Part shown: piece after piece, positions 10,882 to 23,368 of the stretch
Layout of the letters: each line of letters begins with the position of its first letter
Position numbering within the stretch: the stretch's first letter is position 1
From: Rhizophagus clarus
Lineage: Eukaryota; Glomeromycota; Glomeromycetes; Glomerales; Glomeraceae
Assembly: GCA_015698045.1 (NCBI GenBank)
Contig: BLAL01000020.1
Span: 124,001 to 188,000, forward strand
Length of the DNA stretch: 64,000 bases
Direction: 5' to 3'
Notes under the pieces: generated by a model
What the model was told of the DNA's origin: nothing
Database searches by the model: none
Seen by the model: the letters and a program-made list of their open reading frames with translations, nothing else
Translations under genes and position numbers: made by a program

Positions 10882-10920
10882 CACGTGTAAGAACTACCTA
10901 GTTCTATCAAATAAGGTTTA
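10882..10920 (+). promoter_or_regulatory. Shared upstream box pair (copy 3)
   Basis: CACGTGTAAG at 10882-10891 and ATAAGGTTTA at 10911-10920 precede the ATG at 11009. An extra CACGTG lies at 10872-10877, so this promoter carries two E-box cores in 16 bases. Confidence 0.5.
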
Positions 10921-11008
10921 AAACTAAGACTATTTTGGATTCTTTCTCATTCTCTCATTTTTTTTTTTTTTTTTTTTTTATTTAAAAAAAAAATATATAT
11001 ATATCATA

Positions 11009-12489
11009 ATGATCAATAATAATCTTTTGCCAAAATTATCACAAAATTTACTTGAAATTTTGAACGATGAAGAATATTATGACATTATAATTGAAGTTGG
11101 TAATGACCCCTACGTAAAAGTATTCCGCGCTCATATGGTTATTTTAAATTATCGTTCTCCATATTTGAGAAGAATTTTGTCAACTAATAAAAAGAAAAAT
11201 GATGGAACTTTGACATATATTAAATTACCAAATATCTTACCTGAAATTTTTCAAATAGTCTTAAGGTATAAAGGAATAAATTAGAATAATTAAAATTTAT
11301 ATTTTTTTTTTTATTAAAGCACATTACTAAATTATTATCATTTGCTTTAATAGGTATATTTATGGAGGAAAAATTTCTTTGGAAGAATATGATATATTGG
11401 ATATTGTTAAAGTCATGGTTGCCGCTAATGAACTGAGTCTTCAAGAATTAATTCCCTATTTAGAATCTTTTTTGATTGAAAATAAGACAAATTGGGTGGA
11501 ACAAAATTTTGATCTGATATATCAAATAAGTTTAGAAAATGATTCTTTCTCAGAGCTTCAAAAATATTGTGGCAATTTGATCGCTAAAGAACCAAACAAA
11601 ATATTTAATTCACCAAATTCCAGAAAAACTCTTGATCACGCTTATTCAAAGTGATAATCTTCAAATGAATGAAATTCAAGTTTGGGAATATGTGATTAGG
11701 TGGGGACTTGCAAAAAATCCAGAACTCCCTTCTGATCCTACAAGTTTTTCAAAAGATGATTTCAATACTTTAAAGAAGACATTGCAACAATGTATTCCTT
11801 TTATTAGATTCCGTAATTTATCTTCCAAAGAATTTTTGAAGGGAGTAAAACCTTATAAAAAAATCTTACCAAAGGAATTATACAATGATTTATTAGAATA
11901 TTTTTTGGATAATGATAGCAAGAAATCAATACCTCGCATAATTAAAGAAGATAAAGCAATTTGCTCAAAAAATATTGATTCTAAAATTATTACATTACAA
12001 CATGCTGAATTAATTTCAAAATGGATCGATAAATTGGAAATTACAGACAAGTTAATAACTTTATATGAATTTAAATTATTATATCGGGACTCTCATGATG
12101 GGCCTAGTAAATTGAACTTTGCTAAATTCCAAGAAATTTGCAAAAATCAATATCGTACCGTGATAGTTATTAAAGTGAAAGACAGTAATGTAGTTATTGG
12201 AGGATATAATCCGATTGAATGGAAATTTGATGGTAGTCATGGTGTTACTAAAGATAGTTTTATATTCTCTTTTAGTAATAATAGTATCGAAGATTACATT
12301 TTAAGTCGTGTAATAAATGAAAAGCGAGCCATATATAATGGAAATCTTCATGTTGTTGCATTCAATTCAGACTTGTTGTTATGCATAGATAACGGAGTAA
12401 GCGTTGGGAGTATCAAAAACTCTTATGAAAAAAAAATCAGAATTGACTCAAGTCTTACAGAAGAATTTGAAGTATTTCAAATTGTTTAA
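11009..12489 (+). pseudogene. BTB-BACK-TLDc gene with a 10-nt frameshifting deletion
   Basis: Exon 1 is 11009-11265 and exon 2 is 11354-12489, with the usual phase-2 intron (88 bp). BTB, BACK and TLDc signatures are all present, but near 11617 about ten bases are missing compared with the paralogues (ACCAAATTTCTCTTCAATTCCAG there, ACCAAATTCCAG here). The frame shifts, giving a stop at 11652-11654. The remaining 11632-12489 stays open in the original frame (ITLIQSDNLQMNEIQVWEYVIRWG to EEFEVFQIV). The deletion is flanked by a short direct repeat (AATT), consistent with slippage. Apart from this single event it is undamaged, so it is very young or an assembly error. Confidence 0.75.
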
Positions 12490-13022
12490 GACTGATGTTT
12501 AAATTCCTAAAATTTGAAATCATTTTATAGTTTCGAAGAGATATAGTGTGATCTTTAAATACATTTTTAAAAAAAAATTTAATTATTTACATATTGAAAG
12601 TTTCTTCAATCACTTAAATTTGTTTAATTGAATGAGTTTTAAATAAATTAATTAAAAAAATTTTAAAATAATTCGAGAATTAGGCGTTTAATTTTGTTCA
12701 AAGAATTAAAGTGAGGGTATACAGACTATACAGCATAACTTCATGCTGTCTATTGATAAATTAAACCCCTAATATATTCTATTTTATCATAAATAGTGAC
12801 AAAAAATCAAGTCATGTCAATAAATGGTTTGATTTTAAATAAGATATGTAATGTGATCATTTGTTTAAGTTTATTGTAAAGAGCTTTGAACTTTAAGGTT
12901 TTTGGCCAAGCTTTATTAATATTTGGTCATTAATAAAGATTCATGCGAGCGAGGTTGAAGCCTAAAAGATGATCACTTCTTTTGTGAAACTCAAGGTTGG
13001 TGTGAAGCGACAGTTCACGAGT
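12490..13022. other. Spacer, no gene seen
   Basis: AT-rich spacer with partial similarity to the other paralogue flanks (AAAGAATTAAAGTGAGGG near 12699). No coding signal recognised. Confidence 0.4.
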
Positions 13023-13060
13023 CACGTGTAAGGATCACCTGTTTCTATTAAATAAGGTTT
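13023..13060 (+). promoter_or_regulatory. Shared upstream box pair (copy 4)
   Basis: CACGTGTAAG at 13023-13032 and AAATAAGGTTT at 13050-13060 stand before the ATG at 13121, the same pair as in the three other plus-strand genes. Confidence 0.5.
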
Positions 13061-13120
13061 CATAACTAAGACTATTTTAGATTCTCTCCATTTTCTCGTT
13101 TCTTTATTTAAAGAATTATA

Positions 13121-14618
13121 ATGGTCGATAATAATTTTTTTCCAAAATTATCACAAAATTTACTTGAAATTTTAAACGAAGAAGAATATTATGATATTAT
13201 AATTGAAGTAGGAAATGATCCTTATGTAAAAATATTTCGAGCTCATATGGTTATTTTAAATTATCGTTCTCCATATTTGCGAAGAATTTTATCAACTAAC
13301 AAAAAGAAAAATGATGAAACTTTGACAATGATTAAATTACCTAATATTCTACCAGAAATCTTTCAAGTAGTCTTAAGGTAATTAGTTACATTATTCATTT
13401 TTTTTTTTAATTTTAACAAATATATTTTTAATTTATTATCTTTTACATAGGTATATATATGGAGGCACAATTTCTTTAGAAGAACATGATATTTTGGATA
13501 TTATTAAAGTCTTGATCGCTGCCGATGAACTGAGTCTTCAAGAATTAATACCTTATTTAGAATCATTTTTGGTTGAAAATAAAGCAAATTGGATGGAGCA
13601 AAATTTTGATTTAATATTTCAAACATGTTTTGAAAATAATTCTTTCTTAAAACTTCAAGAGTGTTGTAAAGATTTAATTTCTAAAGAACCAATCAAAATA
13701 TTTAATTCACCAAATTTCTCTTTAATTCCAGAAAAACTTTTGATCACGCTTATTCAATATGATAATCTTCAAATGGGTGAAATCCAAGTTTGGGAATATG
13801 TGATTAGATGGGGACTTACACAAAATCCAGAACTTCCTTCTGATCCTACAAGCTTTACAAAAGAAGATTTTAATACTTTGAAGAATACATTACAACAATG
13901 TATTCCTTTTATTAGATTCCGTAATTTATCTTCCAAAGAATTTTTGAAGAGAGTAAAACCTTATAAAAAAATCTTACCAAAAGAATTATACGATGATTTA
14001 TTAGAATATTTTTTGGATGATGATAGCAAAAAATCCATACCTCGCATAATTAAAGAAAATAAAGAAATTCGATCAAAAAATATTGATTCCAAAATAATTA
14101 CATTTCAACATTCTGAGTTAATCTCAAAATGGATTGATAGATTAGAAATTACAGACGAGTTAACAACTTCATATGCATTCAAATCACTATATCGTGATTC
14201 TCGTGATATGCCTAATAAATTGATTAATAGATTTGATAAATTCCAAGAGAAATGTAAAAATCAACCTCGCACTATTGCAGTTGTTAAAGTGAAAAAAGGT
14301 AATGAAATTATTAGAGGATTTAATCCAATTGATTGGAAATTTGATGGTAGCTATGGAATTACTGAGGATAGTTTTATATTCACTTTTAGTAATAATAGTA
14401 TTGAAAATTACACTTTAAGTCGTGTAAAGAATGAAAAGAAAGCTATATACAATGGAAGGTACGGTCCATCATTTGATGATGATTTATATTTATATAGTGA
14501 TGTATATAACAGATTATGTATTGGTTGTAATAATAATACTTATGAAGAAAATATCGGAAAAAACTTTAATTGGAAGCTAGTGGAGGAATTTGAAGTATTG
14601 CAAGTTGTGTCAGGTTGA
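13121..14618 (+). CDS. BTB-BACK-TLDc protein, 2 exons (474 aa)
   Basis: Exons 13121-13377 and 13451-14618 join across a 73-bp GT-AG intron in the family position. BTB (EYYDIIIEVGNDPYVKIFRAH), BACK (WEYVIRWGLTQNPELP) and TLDc are complete. In the TLDc core it has RGFNPIDWKF where the others have GGYNPIEWKF, and the C-terminus reads EEFEVLQVVSG rather than EEFEVFQIV. It is therefore the most divergent intact member of the plus-strand group. Its intron sequence resembles the pseudogene exon boundary at 6541. Adaptor function is inferred from the family. Confidence 0.9.
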
Positions 14619-15422
14619 TGTTTAAATCTAAAAATTTATAATTTTTTTTATTCATAATTTACCTTTGATAGCGTTGTAGCTGAGTAGAAATATATTTATT
14701 TTATTGATTTTTTCATTTGTATTATTGCTAGATAATTTCAAAATAATAAATAAAATGAATTTAACAGAAACTTTATATTTTATTATTTAATTATAAAAAT
14801 AATGTTTCAACATCATTTTGATCGTTATTATAATGATATTTTGATGACATCTATTTACTATATATCATTAATGGCCGCGTCTTATTATATAATGAAAACA
14901 TCGAAGACATCAAAATGATATCAAAATAATATAGCATAATATTATAATGATACCACAATAACAGTATATTTGACGACATTAGATACATAATAAAAAATAC
15001 ATGAGTAATAGTCGTGCGTAAACATGCATTCTCAGTAACTCCTTAACCCAATCAAAGTCAGGCCTTCAATGGATCCGTAACAGCTTCTTCCCACGACAAA
15101 GCGAAGGTTTGTCAAATTAATGACTGTATATCAAAATAAGATCATTAACATCATCTTAACGATATCGTTCAATTTTTGAGGTTTCTACAAAGAAAGAAAA
15201 ATAAATTAATTTTGATTAAATCTGTTAAACAAGTTTAAATAGCTTAATTGCTTTAATGTTTTAATTGATAATAATTTTTACAATTTTTTTTTCTTTTTTA
15301 CAATTTTACAAACAAATTTTACAAATAAATTTTCAAAAAGTAATAATATACATTTTTTCTAAAATAAAAAAAAAAAAAAAATATTCTTTTTTTTTTCTTC
15401 GAAATATTTTACGCACAACTTT
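14619..15422. other. Spacer, no gene seen
   Basis: No coding signal. The stretch 14815-14970 is rich in ATCATTTTGAT/ATCAAAATGAT words in both orientations and may be a decayed inverted-repeat element. About 15020-15120 is less AT-rich than its surroundings but matches nothing I recognise. Confidence 0.35.
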
Positions 15423-16876
15423 TTAACTATCACTACCGACATATGATAATGAACGAATTTCTTGATTTGTAGTTGGAATAGAATAATTATCATTAGAATT
15501 TGTATGAGAATGACGAGATGGTTGACTATTCATATTATGACCGAGAAAATAAGGAAGTAATTCTTGTTGAGTTTTAGCTTTTTTGATATACATTCTATAT
15601 ATTAAGAAAAATCCACCAAGCATAATGAGACCACCACCAACAACTCCACCTATTGTATAAGCTACTATAGTCCCAGCATTAGACGAAGCATTTTCGACGG
15701 GAACGACAGCGGGTGAAGGACTTGCGGAAGGACTTGAAAAAGGTTGGGTTTGAACAGCTGGAATATCAGAAGGTATAGTAGGTGGCGGTACAGGAACAGT
15801 AACAGGGTTATCCTTGGGCGTTATTTGGATGCTCGGTGGTATAAGAACATTATCAATAACATGTAATACACCGTTGTAAGTTATTATATCCGCTTGAACA
15901 ATTTTAGCTTTTGTGTTAGCATTTCCAACGTATAATTCGCCATTATCTCTCGTAAATGTTAATATTTCATTTTTTAACGTTTTAGCCGTTAAAACATTTT
16001 CAACAGAACCAGAATAGATTATTTCGTTTGGTATAATATGATAAGAAAATATGGGGTTGACAAGGTTTAAATTATTAGTAATTTCTTTTGGAATGTTATT
16101 GACAATGACATCATTGGTTAGTGCCAATATTGTTACGCCCGCATCATTGACTTTTGCTATTTCATCAGCCAATTTTCCATAATTTTCGTCTTCGAGAATT
16201 AGAGTCATTGACTCGAAATCATTACTTTGTAACAAAGTTTGCATTGGCGTCATCGGAGGATCCAAGACTACATAATACGAAAGATATAATCGTTAATTTT
16301 TAAAGATAATTGTCCACAAAAAAAAAAAAAATAAAATAGAAATAAATAATGTTCCTTACTTGTATCTACGATATGAATGACGCCATTACTTGCGACTTGA
16401 TCGAGCGCTAACACATTAGCAGATTTCCATCCACTCATAATTTCCATTCCACCAGCAGGTAATTTCTCTACAACTATAGGCTGAGCTGTACCCGCTATGG
16501 CCCATTTAGCTCCTGTTATCGGTGCTACCATGAGCATAGATTTTGGGTATGATATCGAAGGAAAATCATTTGAAAGAAATTTTCCAGGTATTAAATGATG
16601 ATTTAACATTTGTTCAATTTCATCCGGTGTCGCACTTATACTTTCAAGCGCATTATTATCGGGAGCAAAGAATGTGTATGGACCGGCTGATTTTAATGTC
16701 GCAACAAATTTTGGTATATTATTTAATATTGCTCCTAAAGCTAATAATTGTGGACCATCCGACACTATATTACTATAAAGATTTTTTTTTACATCCTGAG
16801 CTATTATTGTTGTTATTAATAAAATTTGAATAAAAAATATTATAATTGACATTTTTGTAAGAAATGTTAATATCAT
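15423..16876 (-). CDS. Fasciclin (FAS1) domain membrane protein, 2 exons (453 aa)
   Basis: Exons 16876-16360 and 16267-15423 join across a 92-bp GT-AG intron (GTAAGG donor), in phase 1. An N-terminal signal peptide (about residues 9-26, IIIFFIQILLITTIIA) leads to two FAS1 domains. The first is at about 32-172 (YTFFAPDNNAL, VIHIVDT) and the second at about 180-310 (MTPMQTLLQSNDF, GVLHVIDNVLIPP). The second FAS1 box straddles the splice site correctly. A Pro/Ser-rich stalk follows, then one transmembrane helix (IVAYTIGGVVGGGLIMLGGF) and a short basic cytoplasmic tail. Fungal FAS1 proteins are cell-surface adhesion or matrix proteins, and this one is probably a type I membrane protein. A second possible start is the Met at residue 9. 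Confidence 0.88.
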
Positions 16877-18055
16877 CTCGATAAAATATTTTTATGGATA
16901 AAAAAAAGATACTAAATATTTTTTATTGAAAAATAATATGTTACGAGGGCGAGGGCAAATTTTTTTTGTTTTTTTAAAAAAAAAAAAAAATTAAATTGAC
17001 AATATTTAAGGTTATTATTGTTAAAATCAAACCTTTTTGATTATTTCACAAATGATTTTACCTATGAAAAAAGAATGTTCTATTTTCTTCATCAAGATAA
17101 TCTTTGCAAAATTTAGGAATCCATTTACCTAATTCATTTATCTATTTTCATTCATTTTTAACCATAGTCACTGTGTGTGACAATGTTTTTTCAACGTTCT
17201 GTAACATGCAAATCATAAATCTAATATAAAAAAGGATAAGCTAAAAACAACCTTATATTGATTAGAAAGTATGATGATCGCATTATGTACACGTAAGCGG
17301 ACTTCGGGAACGTTTGTTTATTGTGAGTAACATTTTTGAGGTCTTTGAGGGCGTTTTTGTGATCACAAAAATAAATAATGCGCAGTCACACAATGTGAAA
17401 TATCAACTGAAAAATGCAAAAAAGTAAAAATTTTTGAACCGCAGTCAGTTTCGAATTTGAGGTCACTCGAACGCCAATTTTAGGGAACTACACTTGTTAA
17501 TTTTATCTTAATAGATACATGTGTAAATTGTATTGTATTATTTCATTCTTTATCAAATAAAATTAATAAAAAAAAAAAATGTACAAAGAAGAAAAAAAAT
17601 GTACAAAGAAGAAAAAAAATGTATATAATTAATTAATGTACAAGGAAGAAATTTAAATATTTGAACAAAAAGTACTTATAAATGTTTAAAAAAAGTGCTA
17701 AGTGCTGAAACATTTAAAAAAGTGGTTAAATGCTTAGAGAAAAATGCGAATAAAATATCTATTAAAAAAAAAAGTTATTTCCATTCAGTGAACTTCAACG
17801 TTTGATTCTATTATTATTTCTATATATTATGCTTTCTTAGTAATAGAAGCCAAAGAAAATGAGGTATTGAATTTAAATATTTATAAATTATTTTGAATAA
17901 TTCAGGTTATGTCGGTTGCATGACCTTCCACAAATGTGCATGCATTGTAACTACAATCACTTTATATCAAAATCATACTCCTTTGTAACATATTCTGAAA
18001 AAGTTGGAAATCTAAAGTTAATACCATATAAATATTTCTGTCAATACATAGTTTA
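16877..18055. other. Intergenic region, no gene seen
   Basis: AT-rich. A 20-base unit beginning GTACAAAGAAG is repeated at 17580-17625. About 17170-17040 on the minus strand has a short open stretch (NELGKWIPKFCKDYLDE) that I cannot assign. Nothing else supported. Confidence 0.35.
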
Positions 18056-19400
18056 TTAAATACCTTGGTTTTCTTGATTCATCTGATTCATCAAAGATAA
18101 ATTTTCTGAATACGAGCTTAATGATCTCCTCGTATAAATTGCTTTTGAATGAGGTTCTTCGGCGAATTCAGGACCAAGTTTTTCTAATCTAATTAGTTCT
18201 AATCTTTTTTGGTCGGCTTCATTAAACTCCTCATTTTTAATGTCCGATAAAATTCCATGTATTTCACCCATAGAAGGTCTTTTCCTTGGGTCAGGGTCCC
18301 AGCATCTTTTCATTAAATTGGTAATACATTCAGGGGTATCCTCTGTAATTTTAGGTCGTTTTCCATCAATAATCTCACAAAGAAGCGTGGAATCATGTTC
18401 AACATCAGCAAAGGGTTTACACCCTGTTGAAATTTCCCATATAATTATCCCCATACTATATACATCAGATGCCTTTGAAAATTTGAAACCTTTAAATAAT
18501 TCTGGAGCTATATAAGGCAATACACCATATATTTCACAATTAGGGATATTTTCAGGTTGTGCCAATCCTAAATCTGCAATTTGATATCTTTTATTAAGAT
18601 TTGGTTCAAGGCGTAATATATTTCCACTGTGTATATCCCGATGGGTAAAATTTGCGTCATGAATTCTTTTAATTCTAAAATAGAATAAATTTAAATAATT
18701 TAATTAGTATAAATTTACAGTATGTAATTATTTAAATAAAATCTCTGAACTAACTTAAAAGATTAATTCGATTATTTGACCAGGATCAGCAAATTTGGGA
18801 ATAAAGAATTTAATTCTGACTGAAATGATTAATACTGGCTCGAATTATGTTTAATGGTTATCTGAGTTAACAAACTGGATAATTTTAATATATATTTACC
18901 CGATTGATATTTGATATAAGATTTCGGCTTTTTCTCTCCATGTAATATTTACAAAATTAGTTCGCAAATACTCATGCAAATTTCCTCCCATCGCAAATTG
19001 TAAAACTAACATATAATCTTTTGTTTCAGAATCCATTGTGATTCCGTAGCATCTATTAATACATCCGCAACCACAGCACTTACGATGTGACCTTAACTAA
19101 TAATTCAATAATAATTATAAATTCATATGGATTATTTACATTTAGAAAAATCATTCACAGAATTACTGTGCATACCTCATTCAAAAAATATGTATCAAAA
19201 TCCTTCGAGTTCGAAAATTTCTTTATTGCAACTGTTTTATTTTTCCAAGTAGCTTTGTATATGATACCATAACTGCCTCTTGCTATTTCTCTTAAATTTA
19301 TTATTTGAGAAGATGGAATCCACTTTATCTGTGATTCCGAATGAAAAAATGTTTCAATAAAATAATAAATTAAAATCACAGTTAATATAATTCTTATCAT
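18056..19400 (-). CDS. TKL-type protein kinase, 3 exons (346 aa)
   Basis: Exons 19400-19176, 19096-18900 and 18674-18056 join by GT-AG introns (79 and 225 bp) and keep one frame. The kinase core is complete: Gly-rich loop ARGSYGIIYKA, VAIKK lysine, catalytic loop HRDIHSGNIL, a DLG variant of DFG (ADLGLA), and APE (YIAPE). The C-lobe Arg lies in CWDPDPRKRPSM. The H in HRDIH and the DLG form are typical of the large kinase expansion in arbuscular mycorrhizal fungi. The C-tail after about residue 295 is short and has no recognised domain. The first 20 residues are hydrophobic (IRIILTVILIYYFIETFF), so this may be a signal-anchored kinase or the true start may differ. Substrates are unknown. Confidence 0.87.
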
Positions 19401-19539
19401 CTTTGATTAAAATTTTACAAAAAAATTCATGTGCTAGCTACATATATTTATAATATTTATAAATGGGTAAAAGGTCATATAATATTTGCCTAACACTTTA
19501 TGGGAATTTAATCTCATACTCCGACGACATTAAATCGAA

Positions 19540-21160
19540 TTCTACGAAAAGGATGATTTTTACATTATATTCTATTAGGGTTATAATTGGATAATTTGTC
19601 TCGTATGATGTTTTAACACCGAATTCGCATAATTTGTTGTTACACCAATGTGTCATTATGCAATGGCGAATATATTTTCCGAAACGGTAAATTTCAAGGA
19701 ATACTATATAACGACATAAGTTATAAAAATTATTTCCAACATCAAAATAGCTCTCGTACTCCAAATATTATCGACAAATTTCTTATAAAAAAAAAAAAAA
19801 TAATCTTTCAAAATATTAGTGATGCAAGCTTTCTTGTATAGTGGTATTAGTTGATTTTCATTTTATTCTATTTGAAAATAATTTCGTTCCGTATGATTGC
19901 ATATTATTCGCACAATTTGTTATACTAATATGGCATCATGTAATGACGAATAATAATATTAGAATAGAATATATTTCCAAAACGATAAATCTCAAGGAAC
20001 ACTATGTAAGACATAAATTATAAAAATTATTGCCAACATCAATAGTTCAAACTCCAAATAATACGACGATATTCATCGAATTTCTGAGAAAACTTGATCC
20101 GTGAGTCAACTGCAAAGGATCTCAAACAAAAGTAAAAAATTATGTGAAAAAAACACTTTAAAAAATAAACTATTTGAACTTTGGGATTTATATTATGTAT
20201 TAAAATATGTTGGGTACGGATAAATAATATTATTTAAGGAATGAAAATCGGGTTTCAGAAAAAAATTAATATGAATTTTTTGCAGTTAACTCACGGATCA
20301 CGAAATAAATAAGTAATAATCTTTCAAAATTATCGTGATGCAAGCATTTCTTTGTAAATTTACCAAGAAAAAAAAAGTGCATTATTTTTTTCATTTTATT
20401 CTGTTTATTATAATTGGATAATTTCGTCTCGTATGATGTTTTTAATGCCGAATAAAAAAAAATTGCATGATTTGTTGTTACATCAATATATCATACATGC
20501 AATGGTGAATATATTTTCCGAAACGGTAAATCTCAAGGACACTATATAACGACATAAAGTTATAAAAATCATACTCCAAATAATATCGATTAATAATCTT
20601 TCAAAATATTCGTGATGCAAGTATTTCTTTGTATATTTACCAAGAGAAAAAAAATGGTATGATTTTTTTCATTTAATTCTGTTTATTATAATTGGATAAT
20701 TTCGTCTCGTATAATGTCTTTTAACGCCGAATAAAAAGATTGCATAAGATTCGCATGATTTGTTGTTATACCAATATGTCATCATGTAATAATATTAGAA
20801 ACGACAAATCTCAAGGAAGAAGGAAGAAACACTATGTAACGACATAAATTATAAAAATTATTGCCAACATTAATTAATAACTCAAACTCCAAATAATACG
20901 ACAACATTCATCGAATTTTTAAGAAAAAAAGTTAAATAAGTAATAATCTTCAAAATTTTCGGGATGCAAGTATTTCTTTGTATATTTACCAAGAGAAAAA
21001 AGTAGTATGACTTTTTTTCATCTTATTCTATTTATTATAATTGGATAATTTCGTCTCGTATGATGTTTTTTAATTGCGTATGATTCGTATAATTTGTTGA
21101 TACACCAATGTGTCACCATGCAATGGCGAATATATTTTCCGAAACGGTAAATCTTAAGGA
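19540..21160. repeat. Degenerate tandem repeat, about 5 copies of a 280-350 bp unit
   Basis: The string TTTCGTCTCGTATGATGTTT recurs near 19599, 19887 (diverged), 20431, 20710 and 21058. Each copy is followed by AATTTGTTGTTACACCAAT and CCGAAACGGTAAATCTCAAGG, and most then by ACACTATATAACGACATAA and AATAATCTTTCAAAATAT-like blocks. Copy 2 is split by a MITE at 20095-20300, and copy 5 is cut by a foldback element. No open frame is conserved between copies, so it is non-coding. Confidence 0.75.
20095..20300. mobile_element. MITE, 206 bp, 22-bp TIRs
   Basis: TGATCCGTGAGTCAACTGCA at the left end matches the reverse complement of the right end with one difference over 22 bases. The inside has no coding capacity. 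It sits inside the second copy of the local tandem repeat, which supplies the uninterrupted version of the site. Confidence 0.75.
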
Positions 21161-21402
21161 GTCCGTTTCAGAAATATGTGTTGATCCTCTAAAAAAAATC
21201 GGATTTTCGAAATTTTGCGAAACTTAAGCGATTTTCCAAATAATTGAAGCGAAACTCCAAAACAAAGCTTAAAAGTTAACCCAATGGCTTAAATGTTTAG
21301 AGTCTTTGGAGTTTCGCTTTAATGTCCCTAATAATTCAGAAAATCGAAAAGTTTTGCAAAAATTGGGTGGATCGGATTACGCATATTTCTGAAAACGACG
21401 AC
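21161..21402. mobile_element. Foldback/MITE-like element, about 240 bp
   Basis: The outer arms share TTTCAGAAATATG-GT and inner arms pair AAGCGAAACTCCAAA with TTTGGAGTTTCGCTT, so most of the element can fold into one long imperfect hairpin. It ends the fifth copy of the neighbouring tandem repeat. It is non-coding. Confidence 0.65.
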
Positions 21403-21664
21403 AAAAAAGAACTTAAGTTATATAATAATATCGTATAAAATACTTTGAAAATTTACAAAATTGCTTATCATCAATTGATTACCAGACGATTAATTCATAA
21501 TAAGCTCTGAAAACAGTTGTTAATCAAGTAAAATTTTGTAAAGAAAAACAAGCAAACTAATTCAATCAAGTATGAGGAAAAAAGTGAGCAAAAAAATATT
21601 ATTTGCAGCTAATAAGTTCCGAATTTAATCTTAAAAAGTGAAATGACAGCTTGTCAATTATAAC

Positions 21665-22530
21665 ACAGTTTCGTCCGATAAATACCATTCGAATACTTTT
21701 TTTTATCTTCATATGTTCCTATTCCATTTCGATAACAATCTCCTAAATATCTTTGCGCTAATGCATTATCATTTTCAGCAGATTTTAAGTGGTCTGTAGA
21801 GTTACGTTGCATGTTTTATAATTAATTTATAAATATTAAAGTAACATTGAGTAAGAACGTTTGTACAGTTGCATGAACAATAATGAATTTTGGATGTAGA
21901 ATTTTATCTTGTAATATTTATGAAATCAATTGTCCTTATCATAAAAAATTACTCTCATATATCAAATGACAAATTGCTAATTTTATAAGTTTAATCTCCT
22001 TATTTCAAAGAAGTAATACCTTTACAAATAAACAAATAATATAGAATTATACGTAAATAAATTAAAGAATCATGAAAATTTTGAAACAAAGGTAGTAAAG
22101 AGAAAGTGAAATAACAATATCTGTTATGAATACAATCTTATTAGGAAAATTTTTTAAAAAGGTCAAAAAATATATTGATGTTTGGTAGGTTATTTGTTAC
22201 AAATCCAATGTCTAGTGATTTATAATTTTAGTTGGATTTTATTTCTATTATTTCATTCTTTCATATACATTTTGTCAATTCTAATACATATGCGTTCTTT
22301 TCAATCTTTGGATCAGAATGTTTTCAGGTGTATTAGTGACAATTGATGGTCGTGAACCGTCACAAATTTCAATAATGAGTCTGTACTCTGTATCATGATT
22401 TTTATCCCAAAAGGTCTTATTAACTAACTGTTAACTCCTACATAATCATTCCGAAAATGCAAATATTTAAAGCTTTAGTATTTTTTTTGACCATAAAAAT
22501 CCTAGTGTAATATAAGGAACACTATCATCT
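21665..22530 (-). pseudogene. Protein kinase-Sel1 relic
   Basis: On the minus strand, 22400-22280 reads HDTEYRLIIEICDGSRPSI then TPENI. This matches the kinase C-lobe segment of the intact gene at 18056 (HDSTLLCEIIDGKRPKI, TPECI). Upstream (about 22530-22400) are broken relics of the activation segment. Downstream, 21813-21680 reads DNALAQRYLGDCYRNGIGT, a Sel1 repeat. Kinase plus Sel1 is a common fusion in this fungal group. Frameshifts and stops throughout mark it as dead. Confidence 0.65.
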
Positions 22531-23368
22531 GACGATTCAAATCGCATCTTACTTCATATTTCCACTGATAATTTCTATTTACGCTATATATATTAGTAAG
22601 CCTGATTGATTTTTATCAGCTTTCATGCCAACTAACAATTAGTAGCATAATATATTAAATTACTCGAGTTTTAAATAAGGCATTATAATAATAGTATCTT
22701 GAGTATTAGAATCTTAGGTAATTACAAAATATTTGCTAATGTGATTATCATACTCTATCCAAGCCTTCCATTTGAAGATAATCACAAAACATTTTGAGCC
22801 AAATAAAAAAAATTGGTCATAAATTTATCCATCATGTATTAATCAAATTAGTATTTGTGCCTCTTTCAGTTACTTAGATATGACGCATTTAGAATCATTT
22901 AATTTTTTGAGTTCAATCGTATAATTATTTAAACGAATTTATATAACTTACCAATTTTTAACTACCAAGTAGCTTTATAATTTTACCAGGCAATAAATTT
23001 TACATTTTTGAATTGTTCATAAGGAACATATTTTATTTTAACAAGACTAATCTGTGTTTTCTGATAAAATCATCAATAACTTTGTTTCCATTCTTAAACA
23101 CTTTTTTTCATTTTGTAACAAACATGACATATCTGAGCTACTTTTATTACATACATTACATTTCTTGTGTTGGTCGACCTAAAGATTCATTATCTAATAA
23201 TAAAAAACTAATTTTATGATTTATTGGCTTATCCATGGTTAATTAAATTTTTTTTTTTAAAGAAAAAAGCTTTTTTTTTTCGTTAGTGACATTCAAAAAA
23301 AATTTATTTCCCTTGTAAAAAAAAACTGGAAAAAAAATAATTTCTACTAGAAGATTCCCAATAGAAAT
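22531..23368. other. Region without a recognisable gene
   Basis: AT-rich. An open stretch at 23013-23219 on the plus strand is low-complexity and hydrophobic and has no supporting features, so it is not called. Poly-T tracts lie at 23250-23280. Confidence 0.35.

Noticed and set aside
19040-19100. Apparent frameshift in kinase exon 2
   Set aside because: Re-reading the minus strand gave GGATGTATTAATAGATGC, which keeps the frame, so the gene is intact.
23013-23219. Hydrophobic 68-codon plus-strand frame
   Set aside because: Low-complexity Phe/Leu-rich translation of T-rich DNA, with no homologue recognised and no promoter boxes.
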